DNA of 45,076 nucleotides from Candidatus Zhuqueibacterota bacterium (GTDB taxonomy: Bacteria; Zhuqueibacterota; Zhuqueibacteria; Oceanimicrobiales; Oceanimicrobiaceae): contig JAJDAG010000107.1 in assembly GCA_029262005.1 (NCBI GenBank), positions 1 through 45,076 on the forward strand, written 5' to 3'. A model generated the notes under the pieces. The model ran no database searches, was not told the origin of the DNA, and was given only the letters and a program-made list of their open reading frames with translations. Shown here piece by piece: positions 33,299-44,944 of the stretch (positions are counted from its first letter, which is position 1; the number at the start of each line of letters is the position of its first letter). A program made the position numbers and the translations under genes.

Positions 33299-36200
33299 CT
33301 AAGTGCTCTCTGGAGCACAATGCATCTCTGCGTTCTCGTCACCGCTGCCAAGATACCGGTGAAGGGTCTCGAGCAACTTCTGTTTTCTAATTGGCTTGGT
33401 CAGAACAGCATTGCAGCCGGCAGTGAGACATGCCTTTCTCTCCCGTTGGCCTTGATGAGCCGTCAAAGCGAGTATGGGTATTTGCGGGCCGTTCTCAAGT
33501 CCTCTGATTATTTTTGTGGCTTCATAACCATCCATAACCGGCATTTCCATGTCCATCAGAATCACAGAAAGCGCCTGCTGTCGGCAAAACCCCACCGCCT
33601 CCCGCCCATTATTCGCGGTCACGACGCGATAAGTCCCTTCTTTTCTGAGGTGACCTATCAGGAGGTTTCGATTGTCAACGGAATCGTCAACAATGAGAAC
33701 CCTTGGCCGCGGATCCACCCACTTTGCCACCATGTCAAGAAGCGCTTTCTTTTTTACGGGTTTGGTCATATAATCGTCCATGCGGTGTGCCAGACATTTT
33801 TCCCTGTAACCCGCAAGCGCATGGGCAGTCAACGCAACGATCGGAGTAGGTTCAAGCTCTTGTTCTTTTTCCCAATCGCGTATGGCTGCGGTGGCGTCAA
33901 AACCATCCATCACCGGCATTTGGATGTCCATGAAAATGAGATCGTAACGAAATTCCGTGGCAGCCCGGAGCGCCTGCTCACCATCTTCAACCACGCAAAC
34001 ACTATGGCCCTTTTTGGTCAGAATGCGGTGCGCCAGCGTTAAGTTGTCCGGGACGTCATCGACGAGCAAGATTGAGGCGGGAGCGGACAATGGCTCATTT
34101 TCTTGAGCCTGCAGCTTTGTAACGGCCTCTTCGAACTGATGTATCCGCAAGACTTCCATCAAGATGTCAAATAATCTGGATTGCTTAACAGGCTTGGTTA
34201 TCGATTTGGCTATGCGCAGGTCAGCAACCAGGCCGGGACTCAATCCGCCCCAGGAAGAAAGCATGATGAGTTTCAGGTGCTCGTATTCCGGCTCCTCCCT
34301 GATTACCGTTGCCACATCAACACCGTCCATGTCCGGCATTTGATGATCGAGAATGACAACCTCCACCGCCTGGCCATGTTCTCGCAGAAGAGAAAGCGCC
34401 TCCCTGCCGTTGCTCGCCTCCAGATATTTGAAGCCCCATGCCTTCACGGTTTTTTCCAGAATGAATCGGTTGGTGGCGTTATCGTCCACAACTAGAATGG
34501 TGGTGTCGTTGGAATCCGGATATTGGAAAGTCACGCCCGCGGCCCGACTTTCGCCTGCCGGTTGAACCAGGTTAAAGTGAAAAGTGGTGCCTTCGCCCAA
34601 TTCGCTTTCAACCCAGAGTTCGCCTCCCATCAACTCGATCAGAGACTTTGAAATACTCAACCCCAACCCTGTTCCGCCAAACTTACGCGTGGTGGAACTG
34701 TCTTCCTGGCTGAACTTGTCGAATATCTTGTCAACATTCTCCCTGGCAATGCCAATGCCTGAATCCGCGATTGAAAAGTGCAAACCGATCTCATTGCCAT
34801 CACCTTTGCGACCACCGTCATCTCTCAACCGCTCGACCTTAATCGACACCTCACCGGTCTCGGTGAACTTGAGGGCGTTGCCTGTGAGGTTGACGAGAAC
34901 CTGGTGCAGCCGTGTGGGATCACCCATTACCCAGTGATGCAACCCGGGCTCAACGTAACAGGCCAGTTCGAGCCTCTTTTCCTGTGCGCGAATACTCAGA
35001 ATTTCAGCAACCTCTTCAAGCACATCGGAATAGTTGAAGTTGATATATTCGATCTCAATCTGGCCGGCCTCGATCTTGGAAATGTCCAGGACATCGTTAA
35101 TAATGCCGAGCAATGATTCCGAGGCCGACTGTACGACTTGCAGAAAACCTTGTTGTTCGTGGTTGAGTTCGGTATCCAGGGTGAGTTCCGTCATTCCGAT
35201 GATCGCATTGAGAGGCGTACGAATCTCATGACTCATGTTGGCCAGGAACTCGCTCTTGGCATGCGTTGCCGCCTCAGCTTTTTTTTCAGCACGCTGTCGT
35301 TCCTCAATTTCTCGCTGGGCTTGCTCATACAAAAAGGCATTGTTCAGTGCAGCCGCAATGTGGGTGCTAAGCGACTCCATCGCTTCTCTATCACTGTCAT
35401 GGAAGGCATTTTGTTTGTCACTCTGAACATCAAGCACACCGATCACAGTTTGGCCGCTTTTTATCGGTACAACCAGCTCGGATTTTGTTTTCTCATTCCC
35501 AACCCGTCTGAAGTGGACCTCCTTGCTCACATCAAGGCTCATTTGGGTTTTGCCGCTGGCCGCGGCTCGTCCGATCAACCCTTCATTATACGAAATCGTG
35601 ATGTCCGCCGGGGGGATATTCTTCTCACCGCCTGCCGTGGATTTGACGCTGAGCTTATTCGTTTTCTCATCTCTGAGGATGAGCATAACCCAGTAGTACT
35701 CAAATTTGTCCCGTATAGTGATCACTATTTCAGACAGAAGCGCTTCTTTTATGAGTTCACTACTTACCGTTTGTCCCACTTTATGAATAAGAGCAGCCTG
35801 GCGGGCCCGTCTCCGTGTTTCCTCATTGGCTATCCTCAGCTCGGAGGTTCTTTCTGCCACGCGCTTTTCAAGAATTCTGTTTGACGCTCTTATCGTGCGG
35901 GTTCGGCTCTGATAAATGGCGGCAATGAACAATAACAGACTTGCCGTGACCACTACACGAAACCACCAGGTGTGCCAGAAGGGCGGCAACACTGTGACTT
36001 TGAGCGATATTCCCTCTTCATTCCAAATGCCGTCCGAGTTAGCGCCTTTCACTTTGAAAGTGTATTTTCCGGAGGGCAAGTTTGTATAGGTAGCAAATCC
36101 GCGGTTTCCAACTTTATTCCAATTCTCTTCGAAACCCTGCATAATATAAGCGTATTTGTGCTTTGCGGGTGCGGAAAAGTGTAGCGCAGCAAACTCAAAC

Positions 36201-38449
36201 GAAATCACTCGATCCTTGTAAGAAAGGATGATTTCACTCGCTTCAGTAATAGATTTGCTTAAAATAGCATTCGCTTCACCGGGTTTTGCCACAGGCACCG
36301 ATTTGTTAAATATCTGAAAATCAGTAATCACGATTGGCGGAATATAGTGGTTATCTTGAATGCTATCCGGATGGAAGATGTTAAATCCGTTGATGCTGCC
36401 AAAGAACATCTCCCCGGCTTTGTTCTTGCAGGCAGCGCCGAGATTGAACTCGTTGCTCTGTAATCCATCGGTAACATCATAGTTCCTGAAAGTTTCTGTT
36501 TGCGGATTGAACCGGCTCAATCCTCTTACTGTGCTTAGCCAGAGATTGCCATGGTCATCTTCGAGAATATCATATACCAAATCAGTAGGAAGCCCGTCGC
36601 TTTCTGTATAATGAGTGAATTTTTGCGTCACCCGATCGAATTTATTCAGCCCTCCGGCTGTGCCTATCCACAGAAAGCCGGTTTTATCTTCATAAATAAA
36701 TAAAATTTCTTGATTGTTTAAGGCTCCGGGCCTTGCGTGATCAGCATGATAACTAACAAAACTTCCGTTCTCTCTCACAAATCTATTGAGACCGTAGATC
36801 GTGCCAATCCAAAGCTCTCCTAAGTGATCTTCAGCGATGGCATAGATGTAATTATCGCTTAAACTCTTTGGCGCGGCCGAATCGTGTACAAAACGAGTGA
36901 AATTATCTTGTTCGCGCTGAAACCGGTTCAGGCCGTCATCTGTGCCAATCCACACTTGGCCGAATCTGTCTTCGTAGATATCCCTAACATAGTCGCTACT
37001 GAGACTGAGTGAATCTTGTGGATTATTCACATACCGAATGAATCTCTCTGTCTTATGATCAAATCTATTCAACCCACTTTCCGTACCCACCCACAAGGCA
37101 CCCAAACGGTCAGTAAGAACGACCCTCACTTCATTCGAACTCAAACTGAAAGGGTTATTGGGGTCATGTTTATAATGGAGGTATATATTTTTGTTCCGGT
37201 CAAGTCTGTTTAGTCCGCCTCCGTGTGTACCTATCCAATAAATGCCATCCCTCTCCTCGTAAATGGTACGAACGGTATTGCCACTCAGACTCCCGGGGTT
37301 ATTGATATCCGTTTCAGCATGAAAGAACTTCTTGGCGGCCATATCATATTGATTGAGTCCCCTTGCTGTACCCACCCATAGCACGCCGGAGCGGTCTTCA
37401 AAGATCGAATAGATGTGATTGCCATTCAAACTTCGAAGATCGAATGCACTTGATTGATGATGAGTAAATGTATCTGTTTTGCGGTCAACACTGCTCAATC
37501 CTCCTCCGTCCGTGCCGATCCACAGGGTTTCCTTGCTGTCTTCATAAATGACAGTTATGCTCTTATGGCTCAGACTGTTAGGCGTATCCGAGTCAACCAT
37601 GTAGCGCGTAAATGCGTTTTTGGCCGGGTCAAATTTGTTTAAACCATTTTTTGTGCCGAGCCAAAGCATCCCCGATTTGTCCTCAAACACACACACAACT
37701 GAATTGTCGCTCAGACTGTTCGGAGCATCAGGGGACGAAAGGTAGTGAACGAATTGCCTGCTGTCAGGGTCAAATCTGTTTAAGCCTCCATCCGTGGCAA
37801 TCCACAGGGCTCCCGAGCTATCCTCACAAAGTGCGCGTACCCGGTTGTGACTCAGGCTATTCGGCTTTGATACATCCGCAAAGAACTGAGTGAACTTTTC
37901 GGTTTTCGGATCGAAGGCGTTGAGCCCGTTTTCTGTGCCAACCCACAGAATTCCGGCCCGATCCGCCAACACGGTGTAAACGAAATTACTACTCAGGCTG
38001 TTCGGGTTCCGGGGATTGGCCAGGTAGCACACAAATTCATCTTTGTCGCGCACATATCGATTTAAGCCTCCGCCAATGGTGCCGATCCACAATCTTCCGG
38101 AACGGTCTTCATGGATGGCGCCAATGTAGTTATAACTCAAGCTTGTGGTGTCATCCTGGTTGTGTTTATACACTTTATAAGAATGACCGTCATATCTGTT
38201 CAGACCGTCTTCGGTGCCAAACCACATGAAACCACGATAATCCTGCAGGATGCTGGATACGGTTGTTTGAGAAAGTCCGTCTTCGGGGGGGAGTCGACGA
38301 AACCTGATCGCCTGTTCCCCGGCATACAAATTGAAGGACAGTATAAAAAGCATGCAGCAGCCAAGAATCAGAACTAACGGTGTTGAGGGGAGGGGTGTAC
38401 GTGACCCGGTCTCTACGGATTTGGATAGGCGGTCTGTCGATTCCATCAT
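33299..38449 (-). CDS. Hybrid two-component sensor: beta-propeller sensor, GAF, histidine kinase and three receivers
   Basis: About 1,716 residues from ATG 38449 (GAAAGG just upstream; a GTG at 38494 is the longer option). Order: signal/membrane segment [21 protein letters not shown]; about 14 Reg_prop propeller blades (repeating GLNRFD...LW.GT.GGLN pattern, residues 50-660); a Y_Y_Y domain ([37 protein letters not shown]); a membrane helix [17 protein letters not shown]; coiled coil; a GAF domain; HisKA H-box [14 protein letters not shown]; HATPase DSGIGIA...[20 protein letters not shown]; then three receivers. Receiver acceptor aspartates are intact ([32 protein letters not shown]) with TKP lysines. 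No HTH or output gene follows, so the output partner is elsewhere. Such propeller sensors detect polysaccharides in Bacteroidota; the ligand here is unknown. Confidence 0.93.
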   Translation of the reverse strand: MMESTDRLSKSVETGSRTPLPSTPLVLILGCCMLFILSFNLYAGEQAIRFRRLPPEDGLSQTTVSSILQDYRGFMWFGTEDGLNRYDGHSYKVYKHNQDDTTSLSYNYIGAIHEDRSGRLWIGTIGGGLNRYVRDKDEFVCYLANPRNPNSLSSNFVYTVLADRAGILWVGTENGLNAFDPKTEKFTQFFADVSKPNSLSHNRVRALCEDSSGALWIATDGGLNRFDPDSRQFVHYLSSPDAPNSLSDNSVVCVFEDKSGMLWLGTKNGLNKFDPAKNAFTRYMVDSDTPNSLSHKSITVIYEDSKETLWIGTDGGGLSSVDRKTDTFTHHQSSAFDLRSLNGNHIYSIFEDRSGVLWVGTARGLNQYDMAAKKFFHAETDINNPGSLSGNTVRTIYEERDGIYWIGTHGGGLNRLDRNKNIYLHYKHDPNNPFSLSSNEVRVVLTDRLGALWVGTESGLNRFDHKTERFIRYVNNPQDSLSLSSDYVRDIYEDRFGQVWIGTDDGLNRFQREQDNFTRFVHDSAAPKSLSDNYIYAIAEDHLGELWIGTIYGLNRFVRENGSFVSYHADHARPGALNNQEILFIYEDKTGFLWIGTAGGLNKFDRVTQKFTHYTESDGLPTDLVYDILEDDHGNLWLSTVRGLSRFNPQTETFRNYDVTDGLQSNEFNLGAACKNKAGEMFFGSINGFNIFHPDSIQDNHYIPPIVITDFQIFNKSVPVAKPGEANAILSKSITEASEIILSYKDRVISFEFAALHFSAPAKHKYAYIMQGFEENWNKVGNRGFATYTNLPSGKYTFKVKGANSDGIWNEEGISLKVTVLPPFWHTWWFRVVVTASLLLFIAAIYQSRTRTIRASNRILEKRVAERTSELRIANEETRRRARQAALIHKVGQTVSSELIKEALLSEIVITIRDKFEYYWVMLILRDEKTNKLSVKSTAGGEKNIPPADITISYNEGLIGRAAASGKTQMSLDVSKEVHFRRVGNEKTKSELVVPIKSGQTVIGVLDVQSDKQNAFHDSDREAMESLSTHIAAALNNAFLYEQAQREIEERQRAEKKAEAATHAKSEFLANMSHEIRTPLNAIIGMTELTLDTELNHEQQGFLQVVQSASESLLGIINDVLDISKIEAGQIEIEYINFNYSDVLEEVAEILSIRAQEKRLELACYVEPGLHHWVMGDPTRLHQVLVNLTGNALKFTETGEVSIKVERLRDDGGRKGDGNEIGLHFSIADSGIGIARENVDKIFDKFSQEDSSTTRKFGGTGLGLSISKSLIELMGGELWVESELGEGTTFHFNLVQPAGESRAAGVTFQYPDSNDTTILVVDDNATNRFILEKTVKAWGFKYLEASNGREALSLLREHGQAVEVVILDHQMPDMDGVDVATVIREEPEYEHLKLIMLSSWGGLSPGLVADLRIAKSITKPVKQSRLFDILMEVLRIHQFEEAVTKLQAQENEPLSAPASILLVDDVPDNLTLAHRILTKKGHSVCVVEDGEQALRAATEFRYDLIFMDIQMPVMDGFDATAAIRDWEKEQELEPTPIVALTAHALAGYREKCLAHRMDDYMTKPVKKKALLDMVAKWVDPRPRVLIVDDSVDNRNLLIGHLRKEGTYRVVTANNGREAVGFCRQQALSVILMDMEMPVMDGYEATKIIRGLENGPQIPILALTAHQGQRERKACLTAGCNAVLTKPIRKQKLLETLHRYLGSGDENAEMHCAPEST

Positions 38450-39066
38450 CGCCTTTCGGCTAACTTCTCGGCCCTGGGATACACTTTGTATCACGCTTCG
38501 AATGGTCTCCTGCCGTGATCCGGATCGGATTTCAAACCGCGTTGATGTCCCATCCCCGTGACATTTTCGGGCACCCGCAAAAGTAAGAACGGGACAGCCA
38601 CGCTTCTCGCGACCATTCTTTGCCAGTTGTTGTTTTTTGTACTCAATAGTACGATCCTCATCGTTTGAGGCTCTCTAATCGTATAACCTCGATCGTCGTT
38701 CAGAGTCGCGGCTATTTACACCTCACAGAGCGACTGGTAATAGTGGTTTCTCGCGGTCAGATCACGACTTTGCGTGATTGTTTTAATTATCGGCAACGTC
38801 ACTGGATATTATAGGCCATAAGCGTTTAGTCGCCTTAATGTAATTAGTTTTGTGTTATTGTACTTAACCCCACTGCCCGGTTTCTTTCTTTTCTGATAGC
38901 TTTCTTCACATCTCTCATTGCAATGCAGCAACTGTACCGGGGCAGAGTCAGTGGGCCCGGGGAGCAAAGAATCTATTTCGACATAAGCGTAGGGTTTTTC
39001 CAAAGTAAACTGTAGGAGCATGGTAAGCAGTTTAACTTAATACATCTCATCAAAATGGAGGCTAAA
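38450..39066. other. Intergenic region upstream of the hybrid kinase and the secreted metallopeptidase
   Basis: About 600 bases between divergent genes. It holds both promoters and perhaps control sites. Around 38650-38770 there are several inverted-looking CGATCGTCGT and TCGCGGTC words, but I cannot define an operator. A minus-strand frame at 38809-39021 has no ribosome site and is likely chance. Confidence 0.4.
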
Positions 39067-42057
39067 ATGAAACAAAAGTTCCACCGTTCGATTATTTATT
39101 TGAGTTTTGCGCTCATTGCATCTGCGAACCTTTCTGCACAAAGCAGGAAAACGGTTGCGGACGGGTCAATTCTGTTGCCTACACAAGAGGCCAAAGCCAA
39201 ATCACTTAATCAAAAACAACAAACGCAATTATCGCAATCTGCGGCGTGGCAAGATTTTTCACAAAAGCACGGCGATTGGTCGGTGCAGTGGAACGAAGCA
39301 ACGCGCACACCACACCGGGCATTCGGGCGATCCATCCAAATTTCCGGATATTCCGCAATTACCGAAGCAAACGTGCGGGACGCAGCAGGCCGTTTTCTGT
39401 CCGAGAACAGCGCTGCGCTCGGGATTGATATCAATAAACTGAAGCTCGCAAAAGCTGTTGAGGCCAACAATCGCTGGTATGTTTCCTACATACAGGTAGA
39501 AAACGGCATCGAAGTGCTGCTCTCTGAAGTTGAATTGCGTATTTTCCGCAACGGCAGGGTGATGGCGTTTGGCTCGGATTTCTACCGCAATATAGAAGTT
39601 TCATCCAGTCCGTCCATTTCTTATGAAAGCGCCAAACAGCAAGCGGTCGCGGGGTTATCTTTCGAGCCGTCAACGGATACGGTTACGGGTCAGGGCGATC
39701 TATTTTACCTGCCGATGGAGCGTGGCAATCGAATCAATTACTATTTGGTTTATAAAGTCTATGTCAAAACGCGTCAGCCGCTGGCGAGTTTTGTCACTTT
39801 TGTGGATGCCAACACCGGCGACGTCCGTTGGCGCTACAATCGGCTGCGCAACCACGCAGACGTGGGCGGCACGGCAAAGGGTACGATTCAGGAAGTTTTG
39901 TCATCAGGTCCGTTCGTTGAAAAACCATTTAGTGACCAGGTCGTTTTTCTCGGCGGAGACAGCCTTACAACAGACGCTGACGGCAATTTTGCGTTCACGA
40001 CTACGGATTCGGTAACCGTTACTTCCGAGTTGCGCGGCCCATGGGTGAATGTTACCCGTGGAGACAGCGTGGCGCGGGCATCGTTCTTAAAACACGTTGG
40101 CCCGGACGACACGGTTACCATTCTCTGGGACAGCACCAATTCGCACGCAGCGGAACGTGACGCTTTTTTTCATGTTAATTTTATTCGCAACCATTTAAAA
40201 CAGCTTGACTCCGGGTTTATCGGCATGGATTACTCGGTGCCGGCCACGGTAAACATCAATGATGGTGCGTGCAATGCTTATTGGGACGGTAACGGTTTGG
40301 GCTTTTTTGTCGCAGGCGACTTGGGCAACGGGCAGCAATGCGCCAACCTGGCGCAGAGCCCATCGGTTGTGTATCATGAATATGGACACGGCGTCAACGA
40401 CAAACTCTATCAACAAGCCGGCAAAGAAGGGATGATAAATGGCGCAACCCATGAAGGCATGGCCGATGTGGTTGCAGCTATGATTCAAGATGAGCACCGG
40501 GTTGGCATCGATGAGTTGGGACCAGGCACGCAAATCCGCGATTTAAAAAACACCAAGCGTTACCCTGAAGACGCTGTCGGCCAAGTGCATGCGGACGGTG
40601 AAATCATCGGCGGCGCTTTCTGGGATCTGCGTGAAGCCACTTCGTTGGCAACAGCAGAACGCCTGTCACATTTTGCCAAATATGGCACACCGGACGATGA
40701 AGATACCGGCATTGCTTTTGGTGAGTGGTATCTTGAAGTCCTTATAGCGGATGATGATGACGGTGATATTGCCAACGGCACGCCAAACTCGGCGGCCATT
40801 AACACTGCGTTTGATGCCCATGGCGTCGGTGCTGCTCTTTTCCTTAGCTCAACTTTCAAACATGACGGTGTCAGTCCTCAACCGGCAGTAGCGGTTACCT
40901 ATCCAGTGGAATTTACCCTCGGAAATAGTGTTGATAACCGCCCGCCGGAAGCCACAACCATACATTATTCCATAGATAATTTCACGACCACGACAACTGT
41001 GCCGGCAGCGGCTATTGGCAATCAGCAGTACCGGGGTGAGATTCCGCAGGTGCCAAAAGGCAGTTTTGTGAACTATTACTTTTCTGCTCGTGACCCGTTT
41101 TCCGGTGAAACAATCGTTTCCCCGGCTGGTGCACCTGCTAACGACGCCTACAGATTCATCGTTGGTTTTGAGAGCAAGCTCGTGGATGCCTTTGACAGCG
41201 AAACCGGCTGGACCGTCGGCGCTCCCGGCGACAGCGCAACGACGGGCTTTTGGGAGAGAAGCGCTCCTGAACTGATCGACATCCCGGGTTTTGCTCTTTT
41301 GCAGCCTGGCGAAGATCATTCGGAAAACGGCGAACTTTGTTTTCTCACAAAGGCCACTAATGTTCCCAATGACTTTCCCCTCAGCCTCGATGGGAGAACA
41401 ACGCTTATTTCCCCGGTATTTGATTTATCCGGGGTTGAAAATCCGGTAATCAGCTATTATAGCTGGTTGGCAATAGAATTTGGTCTCTTCGAAATCGATA
41501 TCTCAAATGATGGCGGCCAAACATGGCACAGTGTTAAGTCAGGCGCACTTGATAACACCATTGTTCCTTGGGAACGCACACTGCTCAAAGTTGCCGATTA
41601 TGTTGCACCGACTGCAACAGTTCAGCTACGCTTTACTGCCGAGTCGTTTTACATTGAATTTGGCGAAGATCAAGGTTTCCAGACTATCGTTATCATCCTG
41701 TTAGACGATTTCGAGATTCTTGGGTCAGGGGGCACGATTACTTCTGTAGATGAACAACATCTGGAAGCCGGTTTGCCGAAGAAATTCGCCCTGCAACCGA
41801 ATTACCCCAACCCATTTAACCCGGAGACAACCATCCGCTATGACTTGCCGCAGGCTTCAAAAGTGGTCCTGCGGATTTACAATCTACTTGGCCAGGAAGT
41901 GCGAACGCTCCTGAATGGAAATCAGGCTGCGGGAGTCAAGTCTGTGCGTTGGGATGGTCATAACAATTCCGGCCGGCCCGTACCCAGCGGTATCTATATC
42001 TACCGGATTACTGCCGGTGATTTTACCTCAGCCCGGAAAATGGTTTTGCAGAAATAA
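39067..42057 (+). CDS. Secreted gluzincin metallopeptidase with T9SS-type C-terminal tail
   Basis: About 996 residues. The ATG at 39067 follows a ribosome site GGAGG that is part of an overlapping upstream ATG at 39055, so the second start is preferred. Signal peptide (IIYLSFALIASANLSAQS). Residues about 35-240 look like a fungalysin/thermolysin propeptide (EVELRIFRNGRVMAFGSDFYRN...YESAKQQAV). Zinc motif HEYGH at 437-441 and HEGMAD at 462-467, the latter with the likely third ligand Glu, as in thermolysin-like and M36 peptidases. Then a beta-sandwich region, and the tail NYPNPFNPETTIRYDLPQASKVVLRIYNLLGQEVRTLL...GIYIYRITAGDFTSARKMVLQK, a type IX secretion or FlgD-type sorting domain. It should be exported to the surface and processed. 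Confidence 0.92.
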   Translation: MKQKFHRSIIYLSFALIASANLSAQSRKTVADGSILLPTQEAKAKSLNQKQQTQLSQSAAWQDFSQKHGDWSVQWNEATRTPHRAFGRSIQISGYSAITEANVRDAAGRFLSENSAALGIDINKLKLAKAVEANNRWYVSYIQVENGIEVLLSEVELRIFRNGRVMAFGSDFYRNIEVSSSPSISYESAKQQAVAGLSFEPSTDTVTGQGDLFYLPMERGNRINYYLVYKVYVKTRQPLASFVTFVDANTGDVRWRYNRLRNHADVGGTAKGTIQEVLSSGPFVEKPFSDQVVFLGGDSLTTDADGNFAFTTTDSVTVTSELRGPWVNVTRGDSVARASFLKHVGPDDTVTILWDSTNSHAAERDAFFHVNFIRNHLKQLDSGFIGMDYSVPATVNINDGACNAYWDGNGLGFFVAGDLGNGQQCANLAQSPSVVYHEYGHGVNDKLYQQAGKEGMINGATHEGMADVVAAMIQDEHRVGIDELGPGTQIRDLKNTKRYPEDAVGQVHADGEIIGGAFWDLREATSLATAERLSHFAKYGTPDDEDTGIAFGEWYLEVLIADDDDGDIANGTPNSAAINTAFDAHGVGAALFLSSTFKHDGVSPQPAVAVTYPVEFTLGNSVDNRPPEATTIHYSIDNFTTTTTVPAAAIGNQQYRGEIPQVPKGSFVNYYFSARDPFSGETIVSPAGAPANDAYRFIVGFESKLVDAFDSETGWTVGAPGDSATTGFWERSAPELIDIPGFALLQPGEDHSENGELCFLTKATNVPNDFPLSLDGRTTLISPVFDLSGVENPVISYYSWLAIEFGLFEIDISNDGGQTWHSVKSGALDNTIVPWERTLLKVADYVAPTATVQLRFTAESFYIEFGEDQGFQTIVIILLDDFEILGSGGTITSVDEQHLEAGLPKKFALQPNYPNPFNPETTIRYDLPQASKVVLRIYNLLGQEVRTLLNGNQAAGVKSVRWDGHNNSGRPVPSGIYIYRITAGDFTSARKMVLQK

Positions 42058-42086
42058 GGAAATATCCCCGGTAAATAAGTGTCGTT

Positions 42087-42133
42087 TCCGGTTACTCAGC
42101 TGGTTAACCTCCTCTTGAGTATGAGTAACCGGA
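42087..42133. repeat. Inverted repeat and partial copy of the preceding gene's 3' end
   Basis: TCCGGTTACTC (42087-42097) pairs perfectly with GAGTAACCGGA (42123-42133). Just beyond it, ACCGGATTACTGCCGGGGATTTT repeats, with one change, the last-but-few bases of the metallopeptidase gene (near 42002). The arms could form a transcription terminator, but no T-run follows. Confidence 0.55.
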
Positions 42134-42282
42134 TTACTGCCGGGGATTTTCTTAATAACAAACAGGATCAGTCATCACACATTACTGTGATTCTGTAGTG
42201 ACACCGACACTGCCTGCTCTCTCCGTGATGACTGTTCCATTCTTACAAGGCACGTTGCAACTAAGCAAATAGGAAATATCAA

Positions 42283-43650
42283 ATGAGCCACCTAAGATTA
42301 CGCTATGTTTTAATTTCGATTTGCATAATCTGCACATCGAATCCTGCGCTTTTTGCCCAGGGCAGCGCCAACGTTCCGCTGCTGGCGCACGTTAACGATC
42401 ACGCATCGGCTAATTACAACGACTGCTGGGGCTATACTGCACCGGATGGCCGGGAATATGCTTTGCTGGGCGTGTTCAACGGAACAGCCATCATCGACAT
42501 TACCGATGTCAATACTGCCGCCGAAGTCGCTTTTATCCCCAGCGTGAACACCCCCTGGAAAGATATCAAAACCTTCTCGCATTACGCCTACGTTGTCACC
42601 GATGGGCAAGGTCAGGGTATGCAGATTTTGGATTTGTCCACCTTGCCAGATTCGGTCAAACTCGTTGCGACCTACACGGGCAACAATTTCACATTAAGCC
42701 ATGATATTTCTGTAGATGAGCCAAACGCGATGCTCTATGCCGCGGGTGAAAGAACAGAGCTTGTGCGGGCCATAAGCCTGGCCGATCCGCTCAAACCGGT
42801 GCAAGTTTCAACCTTTGGTATTGAATGCCACGATATGCTCGTTCGGAATAACATCGTCTACGTTGCGGAAGGGACTCAAGGCTCTGTCGGTATTTTCGAC
42901 TTGAGTAATCCTACAACCCCAAATTTATTAGCCCGTGTCTCGATTCCCGCCCCCGGTTACGTACATAACGTTTGGCCCAGCGAAGATGGCAATTACATGA
43001 TGACGACTGAGGAAACTGTAGGCAAAACCGTAAAATATTGGGACATTCGCGACCTGAACAATGTACAGCTTTTGAGCGAGTACCTGGCGCCGGATCAACT
43101 CGCGCACAATGCACACATCAAGGGCAACTTCGCTTATATTTCGCACTACAAAGATGGTTTGCGAGTCGTCGATTTGTCCGATCCTGATAGCATCGCCGAG
43201 GTCGGGTTTTATGACACCTTCCCCGGATCGGGTGATATTTTCGACGGCGCCTGGGGGGCATTTCCATTTTTTAACTCAAACAAAGTCTTGATTTCTGATA
43301 TCAGCACCGGCTTGTATGTTGTCCAATTCGATCCGGTGGTCTCGAGCGTTGCCGATCAAGTGAATGTTCCCGAACAATTTTCCCTGGGCCAGAACTACCC
43401 TAATCCGTTTAATCCGGAGACCACGATCAGCTATGACTTAAAGGCAGCGTCGCAAGTCGTATTGCAGATTTACAATCTACAAGGCCAGGAAGTGCGGACC
43501 TTAGTGAACGGCAGGCAGGCTGCCGGAGTCAAAACAGTACGATGGGATGGCAAAAACAATGCCGGTCGAGCGCTGCCCAGCGGCTTGTACATCTACAGGA
43601 TTGCTGCCGGGAACTTTAGCGCCACTCGCAAAATGGTTTTGCAGAAGTAA
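42283..43650 (+). CDS. LVIVD-repeat (choice-of-anchor B) secreted protein with T9SS-type tail
   Basis: 455 residues, ribosome site AGGAAAT. Signal peptide (LISICIICTSNPALFAQG). The main part (about 30-360) is a propeller-like choice-of-anchor B protein: NVPLLAHVNDHASANYNDCWGYTAPDGREYALLGVFNGTAIIDITD, LSHDISVDEPNAMLYAAGE, HDMLVRNNIVYVAEGTQGSVGIFDLSNPTTP, HNVWPSEDGNYMMTTEET and AHNAHIKGNFAYISHYKDGLRVVDLSDP, with LVIVD-type blade repeats. A T9SS/FlgD tail occupies the last 85 residues (NYPNPFNPETTISYDL...RKMVLQK). It is followed by the GLUG gene 6 bases after its stop, so the two may form a transcription unit. The function is unknown, probably surface binding. Confidence 0.9.
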   Translation: MSHLRLRYVLISICIICTSNPALFAQGSANVPLLAHVNDHASANYNDCWGYTAPDGREYALLGVFNGTAIIDITDVNTAAEVAFIPSVNTPWKDIKTFSHYAYVVTDGQGQGMQILDLSTLPDSVKLVATYTGNNFTLSHDISVDEPNAMLYAAGERTELVRAISLADPLKPVQVSTFGIECHDMLVRNNIVYVAEGTQGSVGIFDLSNPTTPNLLARVSIPAPGYVHNVWPSEDGNYMMTTEETVGKTVKYWDIRDLNNVQLLSEYLAPDQLAHNAHIKGNFAYISHYKDGLRVVDLSDPDSIAEVGFYDTFPGSGDIFDGAWGAFPFFNSNKVLISDISTGLYVVQFDPVVSSVADQVNVPEQFSLGQNYPNPFNPETTISYDLKAASQVVLQIYNLQGQEVRTLVNGRQAAGVKTVRWDGKNNAGRALPSGLYIYRIAAGNFSATRKMVLQK

Positions 43651-43656
43651 TATACA

Positions 43657-44930
43657 ATGAAAACACATTTCCTATTATTTACCTTATTTACCGGCGTATG
43701 CATGTTGTTTTATGCCCAGGCCTCGGCCCAAACTTTTGCCGGGGGAGACGGCACAGCGGGCAATCCCTACCAAATCGGGACAGCCGCACAACTCGCCAGC
43801 ATTCGTCATTTCATGGACAAACATTTTGTTCTAACAGCAGATATAGATCTGAATGGTTACGGTAACTGGAAACCCATTGGAAAGTGCGATGGGTCTAATT
43901 GCCTGACTTCTGGTGAATTGCCTGATGAGTCGCAAGCGTTTCAAGGCGTTTTAGATGGGAATGGGCATGTGATATCCAATCTACAGATGAATTGGCTCTA
44001 TCCACCGGTTTATTCGGCATGGTTGGTCAAGCGGGAGTGATTAAAAACCTGGGATTGGAAAATGTTAATGTTATTACTGATGGAGCAGGCATCACCGGCG
44101 GTCTTGTTGGTGAGAATATTGGATATATTAGTAGAGTTTATGTCACAGGTCGCGTCGAAAGCGGCTCCTGGATTGGAGGCCTTGCGGGCGTCAACGGCGG
44201 CGGCAGTTCAAGCGGAACAATTACTGATTGCTACACGGATGTTGAAGTCATAGCAAATCATGACGCCGGTGGTGTGACAGGCTATAATACGGCCACTCTC
44301 AAAAGAGCTTATGCACTGGGGCAAGTAAAACTGGGAGAAGATCCCACCGGCATTTACAATTTTGGGTTTTTGTCAGGTGTAAACTGGATTGAAACGGTGA
44401 ATGTCTATTACCCACAGGGCGCTCAAATATTGAACAATGATAACACACCTGTTGTTTTTACACCAACTGACTCGGCAACCGCAATCGCAGTTGATATCAG
44501 CGCTTTTACAGCGCCGCCCGCCTCAGGAGTTAAACCGGACGAACCGTTCAAAAATTTTGATTTTATCAATACCTGGCAGTTTGTCAGTGGCGGATGGCCC
44601 CTGCTAAAGCTTGATCTAATCAGTTCTGTTGCAAACCCGGCTGGCAATATAGCCTCTTTTGAGTTAGACCAGAACTACCCCAATCCCTTCAATCCAACTA
44701 CGACCATAAATTACTCCTTACGAAAATCGTTACACGTGAAATTAGAAATTTATAATGCTTTAGGTCAAAAAGTGCGAACATTGGTGAATGGCGTCCAACC
44801 TTCAGGCACTCATAAGGCTGTTTGGGATGGCAGCGATGATTTAGGCCGGTCCCTGGCCAGTGCAATCTATGTCTATCGGTTAGAGTCTGAAGACTTCGCA
44901 AAAACCCAAAAAATGTTATTGGTCAAATAA
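43657..44930 (+). pseudogene. GLUG-repeat secreted protein with T9SS-type tail, one-base frameshift
   Basis: Begins MKTHFLLFTLFTGVCMLFYAQASAQ (signal peptide) and reads FAGGDGTAGNPYQIGTAAQLASIRHFMDKHFVLTADIDLNGYGNWKPIGKCDG...GVLDGNGHVISNLQ, the classical start of a GLUG surface protein. At about 43985 one base is missing; the frame then continues DELALSTGLFGMVGQAGVIKNLGLENVNV with GLUG motifs (GGLVGENIGYISRVYVTGRVE, GGLAGVNGG, DCYTDVEV, GGVTGYNTAT). It ends in the tail NYPNPFNPTTTINYSLRKSLHVKLEIYNALGQKVRTLV...KMLLVK. Re-joined, the protein would be about 424 residues and complete. True decay or a read error cannot be separated here. GLUG proteins are adhesion-related in other bacteria. Confidence 0.85.
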
Positions 44931-44944
44931 ATGGCAACTTAGTT

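Noticed and set aside
33320-34042. 240-codon plus-strand frame antisense to the receiver domains (also 35138-35884)
   Set aside because: Mirror of a strongly conserved kinase coding frame; no start signal or family pattern.
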